From: Coriaria nepalensis
Lineage: Eukaryota > Streptophyta > Magnoliopsida > Cucurbitales > Coriariaceae
Assembly: GCA_027186245.1 (NCBI GenBank)
Contig: CP114489.1
Location: forward strand, 4,905,501-4,969,500
Direction: 5' to 3'
DNA: 64,000 bases
This document shows, piece after piece, positions 47,520 through 59,442 of this stretch (position 1 is its first letter; every line of letters begins with the position of its first letter). A program made the position numbers and the translations under genes. The notes beneath the pieces are model-generated. The model was not told the origin of the DNA and searched no databases. It worked only from the letters and a program-made list of their open reading frames with translations.

Positions 47520-49097
47520 TCATCCGATATCCGTACCGACCCAACTACTACCTGTATCTTTAGCTATCCCTCTCACCTTCATAACCTCCCTAACCTCGCT
47601 CACACTATCCCAATTTCCGGCTGCAGCCAAAGTATTAGATAAGGAAACATAAGCCCCAGGCCGGTCACCAGAATTCAACTTAAATAGTTTGTAGGCAACT
47701 AGCCTCGCCATTGCCACATCACCATGGAGCCGGCAAGAACTAAGTAGAGCTGCCCAAATGTCAGAATTGGGGTTTTCAGGCATCTTCTTAACGAACTCCC
47801 ACGCTTGGCTCAAACTTCCGGCCCGGCCCAGTAGATCCACCATACAAGCATAATGCTCCATTTTCGGTTTCAAAGAGTACTCTTTCTCCATACTCTCAAA
47901 GATCTCTTGTCCTTTTTCAACTAGCCCGGCATGCCCGCAAGCCGAAAGAGCACTAAGGAACGTAACATAGTTCGGCTCAATCTTTTGTTCTCTTTGCATT
48001 ATGTCAAAAAGCTCGAGCGCATCTTTTGGATACCCATTTTTTCCATATCCATCAATCATTGATGTCCATGAAAATACGTTCTTTTCTGGCATGTGGTTAA
48101 AAACTCTTCGAGCCTCTTCTACTCTTCCACATTTTGAGTACATGTCTATAAGAGCACTTCCCAGTCTTATGTCTTTAGAGAATTCAGTCTTCATGAGTTG
48201 ACTTTGAATTTGCTCACCTGCTTCAAATGCCACTAAAACAGAGCATGCCCCAATTACACTGGCAAATGTCGAAGTATTCGGCCGGAAATTTACCCTTTGC
48301 ATGCCTATATACACCTCAATTGATTTTTGAGCATATTCAATCGATTTGCTATACCCTTCAATCATCGAATTAAATACCACAATATCTTTTTCAGGCGTCT
48401 TTCCGAATATATCTTCAGCATCTTCTACCAACTTCTTATTCATATACCCTGAAATCATGGATGTAGAACAAATCACATTCTTCTCCAACATCATATCAAA
48501 AACAGTCCTTGCAAAATCTATCTTCCCATCTTTAACATAAGAATCAATAAGTGCAGTGTAAAGAACATCATCAGGTTCAATATCGGAAAAAATAATCTGA
48601 GCATGGACTGCTCTTCCTATACTAAATGGAAGAGTCAGATTACTAGTACAAGTAGACGCTTTCAAAAGCATTGAAAATGTATACCCATCTGGCTTTTCTC
48701 CTGAAAAAAGCAGCTTACGGAACAAGTAAAGAGACTCTCTAATTAGTCCTTGTTTAACGTACCCACTTATCATATAGTTAAAAGCAGAGAGAGTTCTTTG
48801 AGGCTGTTGGTCGAACATTTGGCGTGCATACCTGAGAGAACCGCATTTTAAGTGCAGGATAAGGAGCTTGATGGAGATATTGGTATTGGGTCTAAACCCG
48901 GTTTTGAGAATATGGGCATGGATCTTCTGCCCGGGCAGTGGGTCATCTGAGTTGATGGAATTTTGTAGAGCTGACGAAAGAGATGTGGAAGCTGGGTTTA
49001 AGATATGGTCCTGAGTTTGTGGGGCCCCCGTATGAAGTATCTTAAGCGATCGGAAAATGGAAGATTCGAATGTTCTTGTTAGTCTGCCAGCTCTCAT
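47520..49097 (-). CDS. PLS-class pentatricopeptide repeat protein (At1g28690-like, mitochondrial), 525 residues
   Basis: A single uninterrupted exon from ATG 49097, as is usual for PPR genes. The N-terminus is Arg-rich with few acids (MRAGRLTRTF, SIFRSLK), fitting an organelle targeting peptide. Repeats follow in P-L-S order, for example KIHAHILKTGFRPNTN, AFNYMISGYVKQGLIRESL, ALIDSYVKDGKIDFARTVF, STSMISGYMNKKLVEDAEDIF, IDMYSKCGRVEEARRVFNHM, SWTSMIDGYGKNGYPKDALELF and YACMVDLLGRAGSLSQAWEF. The E-type extension (IWAALLSSCRLHGDVAMARL, then RPGAYVSLSNTLAAAGNWDS) closes the protein and there is no DYW deaminase domain. Family knowledge: E-class PLS proteins bind organellar RNA and specify C-to-U editing together with a separate deaminase. 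The close order match to Arabidopsis At1g28690 is from memory. The edited site is unknown. Confidence 0.93.
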   Translation of the reverse strand: MRAGRLTRTFESSIFRSLKILHTGAPQTQDHILNPASTSLSSALQNSINSDDPLPGQKIHAHILKTGFRPNTNISIKLLILHLKCGSLRYARQMFDQQPQRTLSAFNYMISGYVKQGLIRESLYLFRKLLFSGEKPDGYTFSMLLKASTCTSNLTLPFSIGRAVHAQIIFSDIEPDDVLYTALIDSYVKDGKIDFARTVFDMMLEKNVICSTSMISGYMNKKLVEDAEDIFGKTPEKDIVVFNSMIEGYSKSIEYAQKSIEVYIGMQRVNFRPNTSTFASVIGACSVLVAFEAGEQIQSQLMKTEFSKDIRLGSALIDMYSKCGRVEEARRVFNHMPEKNVFSWTSMIDGYGKNGYPKDALELFDIMQREQKIEPNYVTFLSALSACGHAGLVEKGQEIFESMEKEYSLKPKMEHYACMVDLLGRAGSLSQAWEFVKKMPENPNSDIWAALLSSCRLHGDVAMARLVAYKLFKLNSGDRPGAYVSLSNTLAAAGNWDSVSEVREVMKVRGIAKDTGSSWVGTDIG

Positions 49098-52000
49098 CTT
49101 CCGAGTTTATCAAAAATAATATCTCTTAGAGGTTTCCCGTTTCTGGGAAAGGGAAAATTTCCCGTTAAGCTTTAGCAAAAGTGGAGGGAAATCGTAGGTA
49201 GAAAACAGTTTCTCTGTTTAAAAAATGAGACAATTCGATAATATATACCTTCTTTTGATAACCATTTTATAAAATGACTCGATCTCAAAATCAATTGATA
49301 ATAAAATAAGTGACTCATATTTCATTATATACTTAGCTTTTAAATATACTTTTTTATATATGAAATATTTTTCAACATAAATCATATAGAATAAAATAAA
49401 ATAAAATTACTTTCTCTCTCGACTCTCTCCCTCCTCTTACATGATATCTCAATCTCGGTTTTGGTTTATCCCTTCGACTAATATATCCTATCTCTCTCTC
49501 TCTATCTTCTCCTCCTCTTCACCACAATCCCACTTTCTTACAAGGTATCCTTGCCTTGCTTTGTTCATTTCATTCCATTCTCCCATTTTTTTCTTTCCAT
49601 ATTTATTGATATACACAAATTTGATTGTGATAAGCTCTATTATTTCAATTGATTATAGTTTCAATCTTATAACTAATGAATTTGTCTTTGTAGTTTTTAA
49701 ACTATGTTGATAATAATAATTATTTGTTCCTTAATGAATATTGATAATATTTTTTAAATGCATAATAATTTTCTCATTTATTGGTTATTTGTCATATATC
49801 CTTATCTGTATGGCACAGTGGAGTTCAGTCCTTGATGTTGCTTCCTATGGTTTATCGAGTTAAAGTTTAGAACAATATTTATGATTTTTGTTGAACAGAT
49901 ATATAAGATGAAAAGTGGTTGCTCGAGTTCGTATTGAGAGAATTCAAGTTCAATTCATCATAAGAGAGCACGAGAATATGCGTTGATTCTCAGTAATTAA
50001 GAGAATATCATCTATAATCAACATAAATTAGATATCTTATTTTGAAGATGTTGTATTTATATAATATATATGTAATTATTTTTTTGAAGACCTCATTTCC
50101 TATCTTCCCTTTAGACTCTATGAGCCAGGCTGTATCCGGCTACTTTGAGAGAGGGCTATGGACCCGAGTGACTTTTGGCCCAACAAAGTTTACTTTTGCC
50201 CTTTTAAATAGATTAGAACTAAACCGCATTAGAGTTGTAGTTTACGGGATACTTTATGCTTACGATAAGCTGAATAGAATTTGGCTTTTGGTGATTCAAA
50301 TTGTTCGAGCTATGGAAAAAGATAAAGAGAGATAAAGAGCTTAAATGGAAGGGACAGAAGAAGGTTAAAAATAAGCTATCCGACGTATACATGCCATGCC
50401 ATGTATGAATCCATATTACCATAAGATGATATATACTTTGTAATGAGGATCCACATGTGCAATCCCGTTTGTTTGGGTAAGAATAATAATCATCACATTA
50501 AACAAGTTTATTACATAAAGCATTTGTTCTTTATATGGATGCATGATGCATGCTTTTAATTCAGTATTTAAATTGCTTATTGATTTATAATCTAATCACG
50601 TAGCTATCAGTTATGTTCTTCGTCTGCATCTTCCACTTAGCCAGTAAAAATTGAAAGATTCCAAGTAATCTTGTCTAGTCACCACTGACCCTTTCCATGC
50701 CAATTCCTGGGGCGGTAGTACTTTAATTAGCAAAAGTTTCGGAAGGACAAATACCTAGAGAATGATCGAGCATATCAACTCAACACCTTCTTTTCACTAT
50801 AGTTACATATAATTTAATAATATAAAATTAATATAAATCAATAAATTCTAGATATATTTTATCCAATAGTTTTTCCTTTTACAAACCGTTGGATTATGGA
50901 AGTTTATTTTTTCATTTTGTCTCGCCATGTTGCTCAACATCTATTGCTTTTTCCGTCCTCTTAGCTTGATTAGAGGACGAAAGCAAGACCATATAGCTAG
51001 TACTAGTAGCTAGATTCTGTCCATGTTATTATTTAACTGTTGAGGTGTACTCCAATATCATTTCTAATTACCTTTTTCCTTGCTTTTGTGGGGAGTTGAT
51101 AAGAAACGTTTTAATTCAATTTTCATGTTAAATTGGGTTTGCCAGCGCCATATTGTTTTACATACTGACCCGGATTTGATTTTCACTGGACGTTTTGACT
51201 GCGGCCCCCATTTTGACCATCTCATGAGAATTTAGGAGGATTTGATTTCATCAAATATGAAGTATATTTTAAGTTTATTCTCTAAAAATAACATACCCTC
51301 TAAAAATTTCATTCTTGACCGGAAAAATTCTTACCTATATTAGATTTAGGAAGAAAGTTTAGACCAAATTAATCATAAAATAGAAATAGTACTACTTATT
51401 GTTTTCTAACGGCTAGCATTTTTCACTTATTATTTTAAATTGGCCTGCTCTAAGATTAATATCCATACAAGAATTTTTCGATTCAAATATATACTCCCGT
51501 ACTGATAATTATGAGTTATTCTATATACATATGACTTTTAACCCTGCTAATTGGTATAGTATAAGATTTCTCAATATTAGTTCCTGCTTCAATTAGTCAT
51601 CTTCTAACCTTGTCAACTTCTTATGTTCTGCTCCTCATTGAATATGTTTTATTTATAAATCTTATTTCATGAAAGAGGATGGAATATTTTTTTCATTTTC
51701 CCAATGCAGGTACAACTTATAATTAATGAGAATTATTTGTTACGCATGCAGGCTGCAGCCATGCAAGTTAATAGGGTACGTACGTATACCAAAAACAAGT
51801 TATGGAATCATGGTAGAAAAACAAATAACATTGAGCTAGCTAGTCGAGCGAATGGTCAATGGATTTGATCAGACATATGGATGACGTTCTAATCTCACAG
51901 TTCAAAGCTGTAAGAAGTTAGTTGATCGATCTGACCAGACAAATTAATAAATTAGTGCAGTACTAGAATTAATTTTCATGACAAATGCTGGATTTGTAAA

Positions 52001-52167
52001 ACAGAATTGGTCTATAAAATGGAGAAAAATATCTTATGTTACAGACAGTACTCAGAGCTCAACAATGATAAGACTTATTCCATACTTTTTTTTTTTTGCT
52101 GAGGAAGATGGAGATGATTAACATTACATGCATGTATGACTGTACGTAAGAAACGTAAAGTAAGAAT
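49098..52167. other. Intergenic region upstream of the PPR gene
   Basis: No gene recognised. 49420-49560 is CT-rich. 50100-50220 is GC-richer (TGAGCCAGGCTGTATCCGGC, GGACCCGAGTGAC) and lies in a 97-residue open frame that matches no family I know. The remainder is AT-rich and should include the 3' UTR of the CLE gene at its right end. Confidence 0.4.
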
Positions 52168-52419
52168 CTAGTCAATTATGAAGTGATGTTGGGCGTCAGG
52201 TCCGCCAGGGCTTGATCTGGCGGGAAATTTAGAATTCCTGTCTTTCGCTTCCTTCGCTACTTTATTTAAAGCCTTCAGTAATTCATTACTTACCTTCTTA
52301 CTCTCTACAGCATTTGAGTCCAAGGGCCTTATGCTTTCACTCTTTCTTGCACATAAAACCAACACCATCAGAATGATACAAGCCGAGCTGTAGTGCTTCA
52401 ATCTCCTCATCATTAACAT
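52168..52419 (-). CDS. CLE: CLE signalling peptide precursor, core RSSPGGPDAQHH
   Basis: Intronless, 83 residues. The precursor has an N-terminal hydrophobic signal segment (about residues 10-28, ACIILMVLVLCA), a variable Lys/Glu/Asn middle, and a C-terminal CLE motif R-S-S-P-G-G-P-D-A-Q-H-H followed by four residues (FIID). The usual dodecapeptide is R-[VL]-[SV]-P-[SG]-G-P-[DN]-P-[LI]-H-[HN]. Here positions 4, 6, 7, 8, 11 and 12 are conserved, but position 9 is Ala instead of the hydroxylatable Pro and position 10 is Gln. ATG codons at 52419, 52413 and 52410 all precede the signal segment; I use the first. CLE peptides are secreted, trimmed to 12-13 residues and read by CLV1/BAM/PXY-type receptor kinases. 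A TATA box lies 103 bases upstream. A second CLE gene lies head to head. Confidence 0.85.
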   Translation of the reverse strand: MLMMRRLKHYSSACIILMVLVLCARKSESIRPLDSNAVESKKVSNELLKALNKVAKEAKDRNSKFPARSSPGGPDAQHHFIID

Positions 52420-53137
52420 TTTGCAAATCAGTGGGCAGAGGGCACACTTGCTTAGCTAGCTCAAAATTTGACTGCTAGCTGAGGAGCAATCAGTGTTATT
52501 TCGCTCTAGGTTTTGGACGGCTTTTATATACCTATTTGATTATGTAGTGGTTTTCTTTTTTGCTTGTAAATTCTTATGGGTGCATGTGCTTTTCCTACTC
52601 AATATCTTAAAAAGGAGTATCTTTCTTTTATGCCTTTTTCAAATGTGAAGAAAATACTAGTCGTTTTTACGGTTGATGTAATGATTTTTTACTAACTATG
52701 TATTATTTAAGATGATTACTTCACCTAAACAATAAGCGTCGCCCACAAGAAAGTTTCAAAAGATGATGTGTCCCATTATAGATTTTAACTCCTTAATGAA
52801 AGAAACACAATAAATGGCCTGCTGCCTTTCTGATAGACTGAAAAAAGCGAAAGCCATTAGAGAGATTCAATAGAGACTATGCATCAATCAAGTTGACCTC
52901 ACTAATGACTCATTTGTTGATCTAATTTTTAGTGGAATAGACAGCCACAGATATACATGTAGCTAACTATCTTCGAATGATCTTTAGGATCCCTTACTTA
53001 CACCCAACTAGAGCCAAGCTGTAAAAGAAAAAAAAAATGTAACAAGCTTTGAGCATATGCACATAACTTATTGCCTATATAAGATAGTGATACCGAATTG
53101 GTTTTACGTGCGTTTCAAGTTCTTCAGTTTCTCTTCA
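52420..53137. promoter_or_regulatory. Divergent promoter region between two CLE genes
   Basis: 718 bp between the two ATGs. TATA boxes are at 52522-52530 (minus, TATATAAAA) and 53075-53083 (plus, CTATATAAG), about 103 and 55-63 bases from their ATGs. The space between is AT-rich. No shared upstream element was proven. Confidence 0.6.
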
Positions 53138-53446
53138 ATGGTGAAATCAATGAAGGTCTATTCTGTGTTTCTCATCATTTTATTGTTCCTGGTATTTTCT
53201 TGCTCATTTTCAGGGTCCTATGCTCGGCCTCTTGCTCAACCTCAATACATGGAAGCAATCAGTGGGACCCAAATCAATGCCAAGTCATCATCGTATGTTG
53301 GAGATGGAGGAGTAAGTGGCAGCGTTGTTAATCTCAGGTTTCTCCATGAAGGCAGGCTGCTCTTGTTGGAAGTTGGCTCTGACAAAACACACGCACATGT
53401 GAGCCAGAGATTTATTCCAGGGGGCCCGGATCCATGGCATCATTAA
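53138..53446 (+). CDS. CLE: CLE signalling peptide precursor, core RFIPGGPDPWHH
   Basis: Intronless, 102 residues from the ATG at 53138. A longer open frame begins at 53057, but the TATA box at 53075-53083 lies inside it, so the downstream ATG is preferred. A further ATG follows at 53150. The signal peptide is clear (VYSVFLIILLFLVFSCSFSGSYA, about residues 7-29). The middle is variable. The C-terminus is the CLE motif R-F-I-P-G-G-P-D-P-W-H-H with no residue after it, as in most CLE genes. Pro4, Gly6, Pro7, Asp8, Pro9 and His11 are conserved. Phe2, Ile3 and Trp10 are unusual, since position 10 is normally Leu or Ile. Family role as for other CLE peptides; the receptor is unknown. It shares little with its divergent neighbour outside the motif. 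Confidence 0.9.
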   Translation: MVKSMKVYSVFLIILLFLVFSCSFSGSYARPLAQPQYMEAISGTQINAKSSSYVGDGGVSGSVVNLRFLHEGRLLLLEVGSDKTHAHVSQRFIPGGPDPWHH

Positions 53447-55963
53447 TCAGGCTTGTTTTAGATATGCAGATGAAGTTGGTATCTATGTAAATTATAAATA
53501 TGTGGGTTCGTATTGATTTGTGTGCGTTTCACTAAGTTATCCGATCCGAGCCAGACTTTTTACTATTTAAAGTCGGATTGGTCCTTAAAAAAAATATTGG
53601 GTTCCGCTAGATTTGAAAAGTCTGTTGAGCTAATCTTGAGTTGGATTGGACTCATGAGCCAGTCTTTTTATGAAATAAATAAAAATGTTATTATATATCA
53701 ATAAAAATATATAAATAATACAATTTGAGTAAAGATATTTAAAAATTATTATGTTCGATGAAATAAAATTAAAAAAAGAAAAATTATTAAAATTAAAAAG
53801 CTTTTTGATATATTTTTATGATCCATCCCATTTAAATAAAAGAAAAAAAAAATTTAAGTTTAAAAAACTTAAATAAATCAAAACATGTTAGACTGAGTTC
53901 ACCCGAGCCCAAATATTAGAGCAATCCAATAAACTTTAAAATATGTCCAAATCCAATCCAAGTTATTATAGATATATCAAATTTCAAACCAAACTTTTTT
54001 ATCGAATCACGGATCATACTAAAAAAATATAACCTATTTTATCAACTCTAACTTATCCACAAATAAAACAAATTATTTAAGTGATGAATTAACAGTATTT
54101 ATCCATATAGAAAGATAAAATAAAATAAAATATTCATATCTATCAAGAAATTAACTCGATGTAACGACAACTTAGTAGTAGCTACATATGCAACAACACA
54201 AAGAAAAGCTCTTTCCAACTTGAAAGTTCATGACAGTTCATTTAACCAAAAAAGAATATTATCTTTAATCTTATATCTTTCAAGTATGCTTATCCGGATT
54301 ACTCGATCTGCTCTTTAATTACTCTTATCCTATTTACTTCTTTACAAAAATGGTGGTATCTATTTAATAATGATAATGAATGAACTGGATATAGCAGGCA
54401 GCAGCAGAATTAGGTACAAAGGCGATTGATGGTAACTTTTATCATTAGTATACAATAATACAGTTCATTAATTATCACCGTCCTAATCCCTGTCACTTTT
54501 ACTAGATCTCATCCTTATCACATACTACTTCAAAAGCTTTGAATCAGGTCATTAATTCCGGTAGTCACTTTATGTTTATGTCTCATTCCAAAAGGTCAGT
54601 GCAATGATGGAAACAATCCTATAATCTTAAGAATCACATCATTTTTTACTTATGTAACCCGGTGTAGATATGTATCACTTTATAACTTATTAGGTATGAA
54701 TATCTATTACGTCTATAAATTATCATAAAATTTTAAACTGTTATGTTAAGCATTATTTAAATGGCGAATGAGTATCTACCATGTTATAAATTGTTTAATA
54801 TTTATTTTTGATGGAGATAGAAATGTGAAAAGTAAATAAAGATTTTGTTGTAAACATAGGAAGATTCGTGGCGTTGTGAAAATCTAGTGATGATGAGTGG
54901 TTGAAAGGTTGTCGGAATATGGTGTGACGGGGCAGGAGAGAAAGAGTTTTGAGTAAAAAAAAATTTATAAAGAGAGGGAACTGATGTACTTAGAAAAATG
55001 AACGGAAATCCTAAATTTTATATAATTATGTTAGAAGTATTCGATTAAAAAATAGGGTCTACTTATACTATACATTATGAACTCAACTTAGACTCTAGAC
55101 CTAACACGAGAAAAAATAAGTACTGTTGGATTTGTCGTAAATATATATATATAGATATAGTGTGTGTATACGAGCCAGTAGCCAGCATGCGTATAGTGTA
55201 TTGGAGCGAACTTGCTCGTACATTCTTTCACCCATGAGAGGGAAAGTATATATGCTCGAACTTGCATATGTATATATGCAAGACAAAAAATTAAGTTAAA
55301 CCGTCGAATCTTTTGCAGATTTATTACATCACATGACACTATAATTTTATAGAAGGTTATGTATTTAAAACATCAAGTAATCTGTACTTTGGATCAACCT
55401 TTTTATAATAGACTATAGACTGTAATATAATATACAATATCCTCATAAATATTCAAATTATCCATTACCTTTTTTGACGTCAACTCTAAATAAAATAATG
55501 GCTACATCGTTCAATTTTTTTTTTTCTTTTTTCCGGCCAAACTACATTAGTTGGTAATTTTGTGTTATATAACCTATCAATTAGTACAAATATCTGATTC
55601 TCACTCTTACTGCATATAAAGTCAGCGAGCCACTTAATTGATAGAGTATAATATATGGTGGTTCACACCTCAATCTGATATTTTGCACCATACCAAAACA
55701 TGTTTTTTATAAAATCGAAAAAAAAAAAAAAGGTAAAAAGGTTCTCTAGCTGTACCTTTCATCAACAAGTTGAGCTTTTGGTGCAAATGGGGGTGGTACA
55801 TTTGTTCTACTTTATAGTTCGGTACATAAAATTAGAGACTAAAATAGTAGTTTGGACTCATGTTTGATTGTTCTTAGACTAACTGTGTTAGATATAAGTT
55901 GATTTGTTGCTTCAGTAGACGGTATTTTAGGTTTCTTGTTTATGTTAATAAAAAGAGAGTGAT
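53447..55963. other. Intergenic region between the CLE gene and a copia relic
   Basis: 53530-53660 (ATCCGAGCCAGAC, GGACTCATGAGCCAG) and 53890-54055 (GTTCACCCGAGCCC, ending ATTTTATCAACTCTAA) look like the margins of a degenerate hAT-type element, but ends and target duplication are not certain. 55140-55160 has (TA)n. 55885-55935 (GTTGATTTGTTGCTTCAGTAGAC, split by me, then TATTTTAGGTTTC) resembles part of the LTR at 19900-19985 and may be the remains of the 5' LTR of the next element. Confidence 0.35.
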
Positions 55964-56958
55964 ATGGAAATTCCCTATTTTGATGGGAAATCTAATTTCA
56001 GCACTTGAAAGAAGATGAAAACATTGCTATCTCGTAATAAGGTCTTGTCAGCTTTGGAAAGTGATGATACAAAATGAATAATAACAGACATAACAAAATA
56101 GACTGAAACAGATAAAAGAACCCTACAGCCTCTTGGTGCTCAACCTAGGAGAAAATATTCCATAGAAGATTGATAGGGAAAGGGAAGAGACATCACTATC
56201 TTTGTGGGGGTAAGCTCAAGACTTTGTATTCTACACAATCTGCTTCAAGTCTAGCTAACTTAAAGGTACCTTATTTAATTGGAAGATGGATGTATCTAGG
56301 AACTTAAATGATAACTTAGATGAGTTCTTTAAGATGAATCAAGCTTTCAAAGGAACCGTCCAAACCTTAAATGATATTAGTAAAGTCATAATTTTATTAC
56401 AATCCTTACTTGATAAATATGAGACACTGAAAAATATTTTTAAATATTTTTAAGTATATGGTGGTTGTACCTAAATTAGACTTAGGAGTAGCAGGTTAAA
56501 AGCTTAGGAGTTAGAATTGAAAAAAAAAAAAAAAGAGATCTTACTCTAATTTTATTCTTAGGGGGTACAAAAAAAATGGGAAGAAAAAAATTAACAATAA
56601 AAAGAAGAATAATTAGAAATCTGTTAAATGCTACAATTGTCATAAGCTAGGTCACTTAAAGAAGAATTTTTATGCTCTAAATAATACGAAACCTAACCAA
56701 GAAAACATGGAAGGAAATATGATTGATACAATTTGTGTTTCCGAAGTCCTAAAGTGTTTCTTGAGGTGTTGCTAATGAATAGATTTTGGACTCGGGATGT
56801 TCCTTCCACATGAGTCCTAATAAAAATTGGTTTCGAGATTTTAGCGAAATTAATGGTAAGACTGTTTTGATGAGTAATAATCATACTTTTAGGGTTCTCG
56901 AAAGAGGGATCATAACCATAAAGTTAGAAAATGGTAGAATAATGTTGTTAACTAAGGT

Positions 56959-59442
56959 TGTAAGTCGATGAATCTCCTCGAACCTGGGAGTGATTCAAAA
57001 TTTTGATTTTTCGGATTCTTGATTCGGACTAAATCTCAAAATCCATGGGTTATATATTTGAAAAACTTTTTTTCAAATTGAAAATCTCAGTTACACATTT
57101 AATCAAGAAAATATTAGATTCAAGAAAAGAGGAGAGAAAGGGATGAAATGATACTAAGCCCAAACTCCTCCAATAGCCTTGATCGGCCACCATCTCGTGC
57201 TCCGCCGCTGCCAGACCACCATCGTCGTTGGAAACCGCCACCACCACTGATTCCTCTTCTGTTCCAAGAGCAGTTACCCGACCTCTAATCTTATTCCATA
57301 TGGAGTAGACATTTGATTTACTTTTCTAAATCTCATACTCAACACATAAGTTAGAGAGAATAACTTGGAGAAGAGGAAGATGATGGGAGAAAAAAAAAAC
57401 TTTTTCTCTCTTCTAATTGAAGTGGAAGGCCAGGTTAAAGAAATAGAATAGTTTCCTCTTCCTTTTATAGGTAAATGAACATTGGACTTTTTTCATAGGT
57501 CTTAAAAGTGCAATCCATTTAACGAACGCTTGGGAAATAAAATTGGGACCAATAATTATTCTGATTTATTACGGATCTATTTAATATATGATATTCCAAA
57601 TTGTTCGTCCAATTTCACCAGGTAAAATTCAGACAAAATTCGGGCCTTGACCCAATGGCCCGGCTCAACACATTAACTCTGTAATAGCCAACCGGGTATT
57701 CCCTTTGACCAGAAAAATATCTTTTGACTTTAAGTAAATTAAATCAACAGTTAATAAACTTAATTGGTAGATTAAATATTTTTATAATTAATTATTTAAT
57801 TTAAATAATATCTAAGTCACACTTTGGATATGTATGCTAGTAGTGCGGGTGTAATATGAAATTTAATAAATTAAACTAATTAATGATTTAACTCTTAAAT
57901 CAAGTTCTCCAAGAACAAGTCAAATTTCTCAAAATGTGATTTCAACCGAAATCTTTTGCCCTTATGTGTGACCGAATAAGTTCTACATTAACTTTTTAAT
58001 AGCCAACCGAGTATTCCCTTTGACCATAAAAATATATTTTGACTTTAAGTAAATTAAATCAACAGTTAATAAACTTAATTGGTAGATTAAATATTTTTAT
58101 AATTAATTATTTAATTTTAAATAATATCTAAGTCACACTTTGGATATGTATGCTAGTAGTGCGGATGTGATATGAAATTTAATAAATTAAACTAATTAAT
58201 GATTAATTTTTAAATCAAGTTCTCCAAGAACAAGTCAAATTTCTCAAAATATAATTTCAACCGAAATCTTTTGCCCTTATGTGTGACCGAATAAGTTATA
58301 CATTTCGTTTGTATGTGGGCCCCACAACAATTTTTAAGTTTTATACAATCTAATGATTTGACCATTTAGCCTTAAAACAATTTTAAAGCTAAACAGTAAT
58401 TTGATCATTTACATGATCAATTAACTTAATCCACAGAGCCTAAGTTGGCCTCTAGCAAGGCGCATAGACTGCCCATGAAATGAGAAGTAGTTTGAAACCT
58501 TTAAAAGAAACGGTGATGACAATTACCGTGCCAAACTGGTCTTTTCATCTATTCTAAAGTTTCGAATACTAGGACATGATTTAACTATTAAATCCTACTA
58601 GACTGACCATATGAATCATGTAAGTTCTTATGCAACTAGATAATAGATTTACAAAAACTTTTTTCATATCATACTACCTTACACAAAGATTTTTTCGTTG
58701 GATAAAGATACATCACTCATAAGACTCTTCCGCTAATATAGAGGCGATAAATCTCATTTTATCTCCCTACAGACATTCTGTAAAAAAACACATGCCAAAT
58801 GGTTTACATTTTTAGTAACCTTAGCTAGGACCACGTATAGTGATATCAAAACATGATATCATATACTTTAGTATTAGTGATATCAAGTTTGAGAATCACA
58901 AGTAGAATAATCACCTAATAAATCTTCTTAACAGGCAATATAAATTACCAATGAGATTTGTCAAGTGATAACGTTCAATGATTAAACCTCTACTAATCAC
59001 CTACATACCTATTTAATATTCTCCAATATCGATAATTATGAGAGCACTATTCTTTTCTTTAAAAATATCACATATGTAATAGTTTTAAAGAAGATCACAT
59101 ATGTAATAGTTTTTCCAGATTATCATTATCCTATTATGACAATCCTATGAGTATGAAAATTTTGGATCTTAGACTTTAGACTACCTAAGATCTCATCGAG
59201 CATGATAACTATCATGATTTCAAATGCATGTTTAAAACCCGAGAATCTATCGAGTATGTCACACAATTAATCATGCATGCAATTATTATTTCTAACCTAA
59301 TAACATCATGATAGATAATTATATGCTCAATTTTATGCTATGTATTTAGTAATGTGATAACTTATACAAATTAAGATTGACTTCATAAGTATTTAACCCT
59401 ATTGGGTCATACTCAATTAGTTTGACGAGCATTATACATTCA
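56959..59442. mobile_element. TG...CA insertion with 5-bp target duplication, probable solo LTR
   Basis: The insertion begins TGTAAGTCGATG and ends TTATACATTCA. It is flanked by AAGGT on the left (56954-56958) and AAGGT on the right (59443-59447). Removing it together with one AAGGT brings the copia reading back into frame across the protease/pre-integrase region, which confirms the boundaries independently. TG...CA ends and a 5-bp duplication are LTR-retrotransposon features. No gag-pol and no pair of end repeats are present inside, so a single (solo) LTR of about 2.5 kb is the simplest reading. It includes a 315-bp tandem duplication. Confidence 0.8.
57671..58300. repeat. 315-bp tandem duplication inside the probable solo LTR
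   Basis: Unit 1 (57671-57985) and unit 2 (57986-58300) are nearly identical: each runs from CATTAACT through TAATAGCCAACCG, TTTGACTTTAAGTAAATTAA, GATATGTATGCTAGTAGTGC and CCCTTATGTGTGACCGAATA. Only a handful of substitutions and small indels separate them, so the duplication is much younger than the copia relic around it. Confidence 0.92.

Noticed and set aside
48001..48540. Plus-strand ORFs within the PPR gene
   Set aside because: Antisense shadows of a strongly coding PPR exon.
53057..53137. N-terminal extension of the second CLE ORF
   Set aside because: The TATA box lies within it, so transcription should begin downstream of its ATG.
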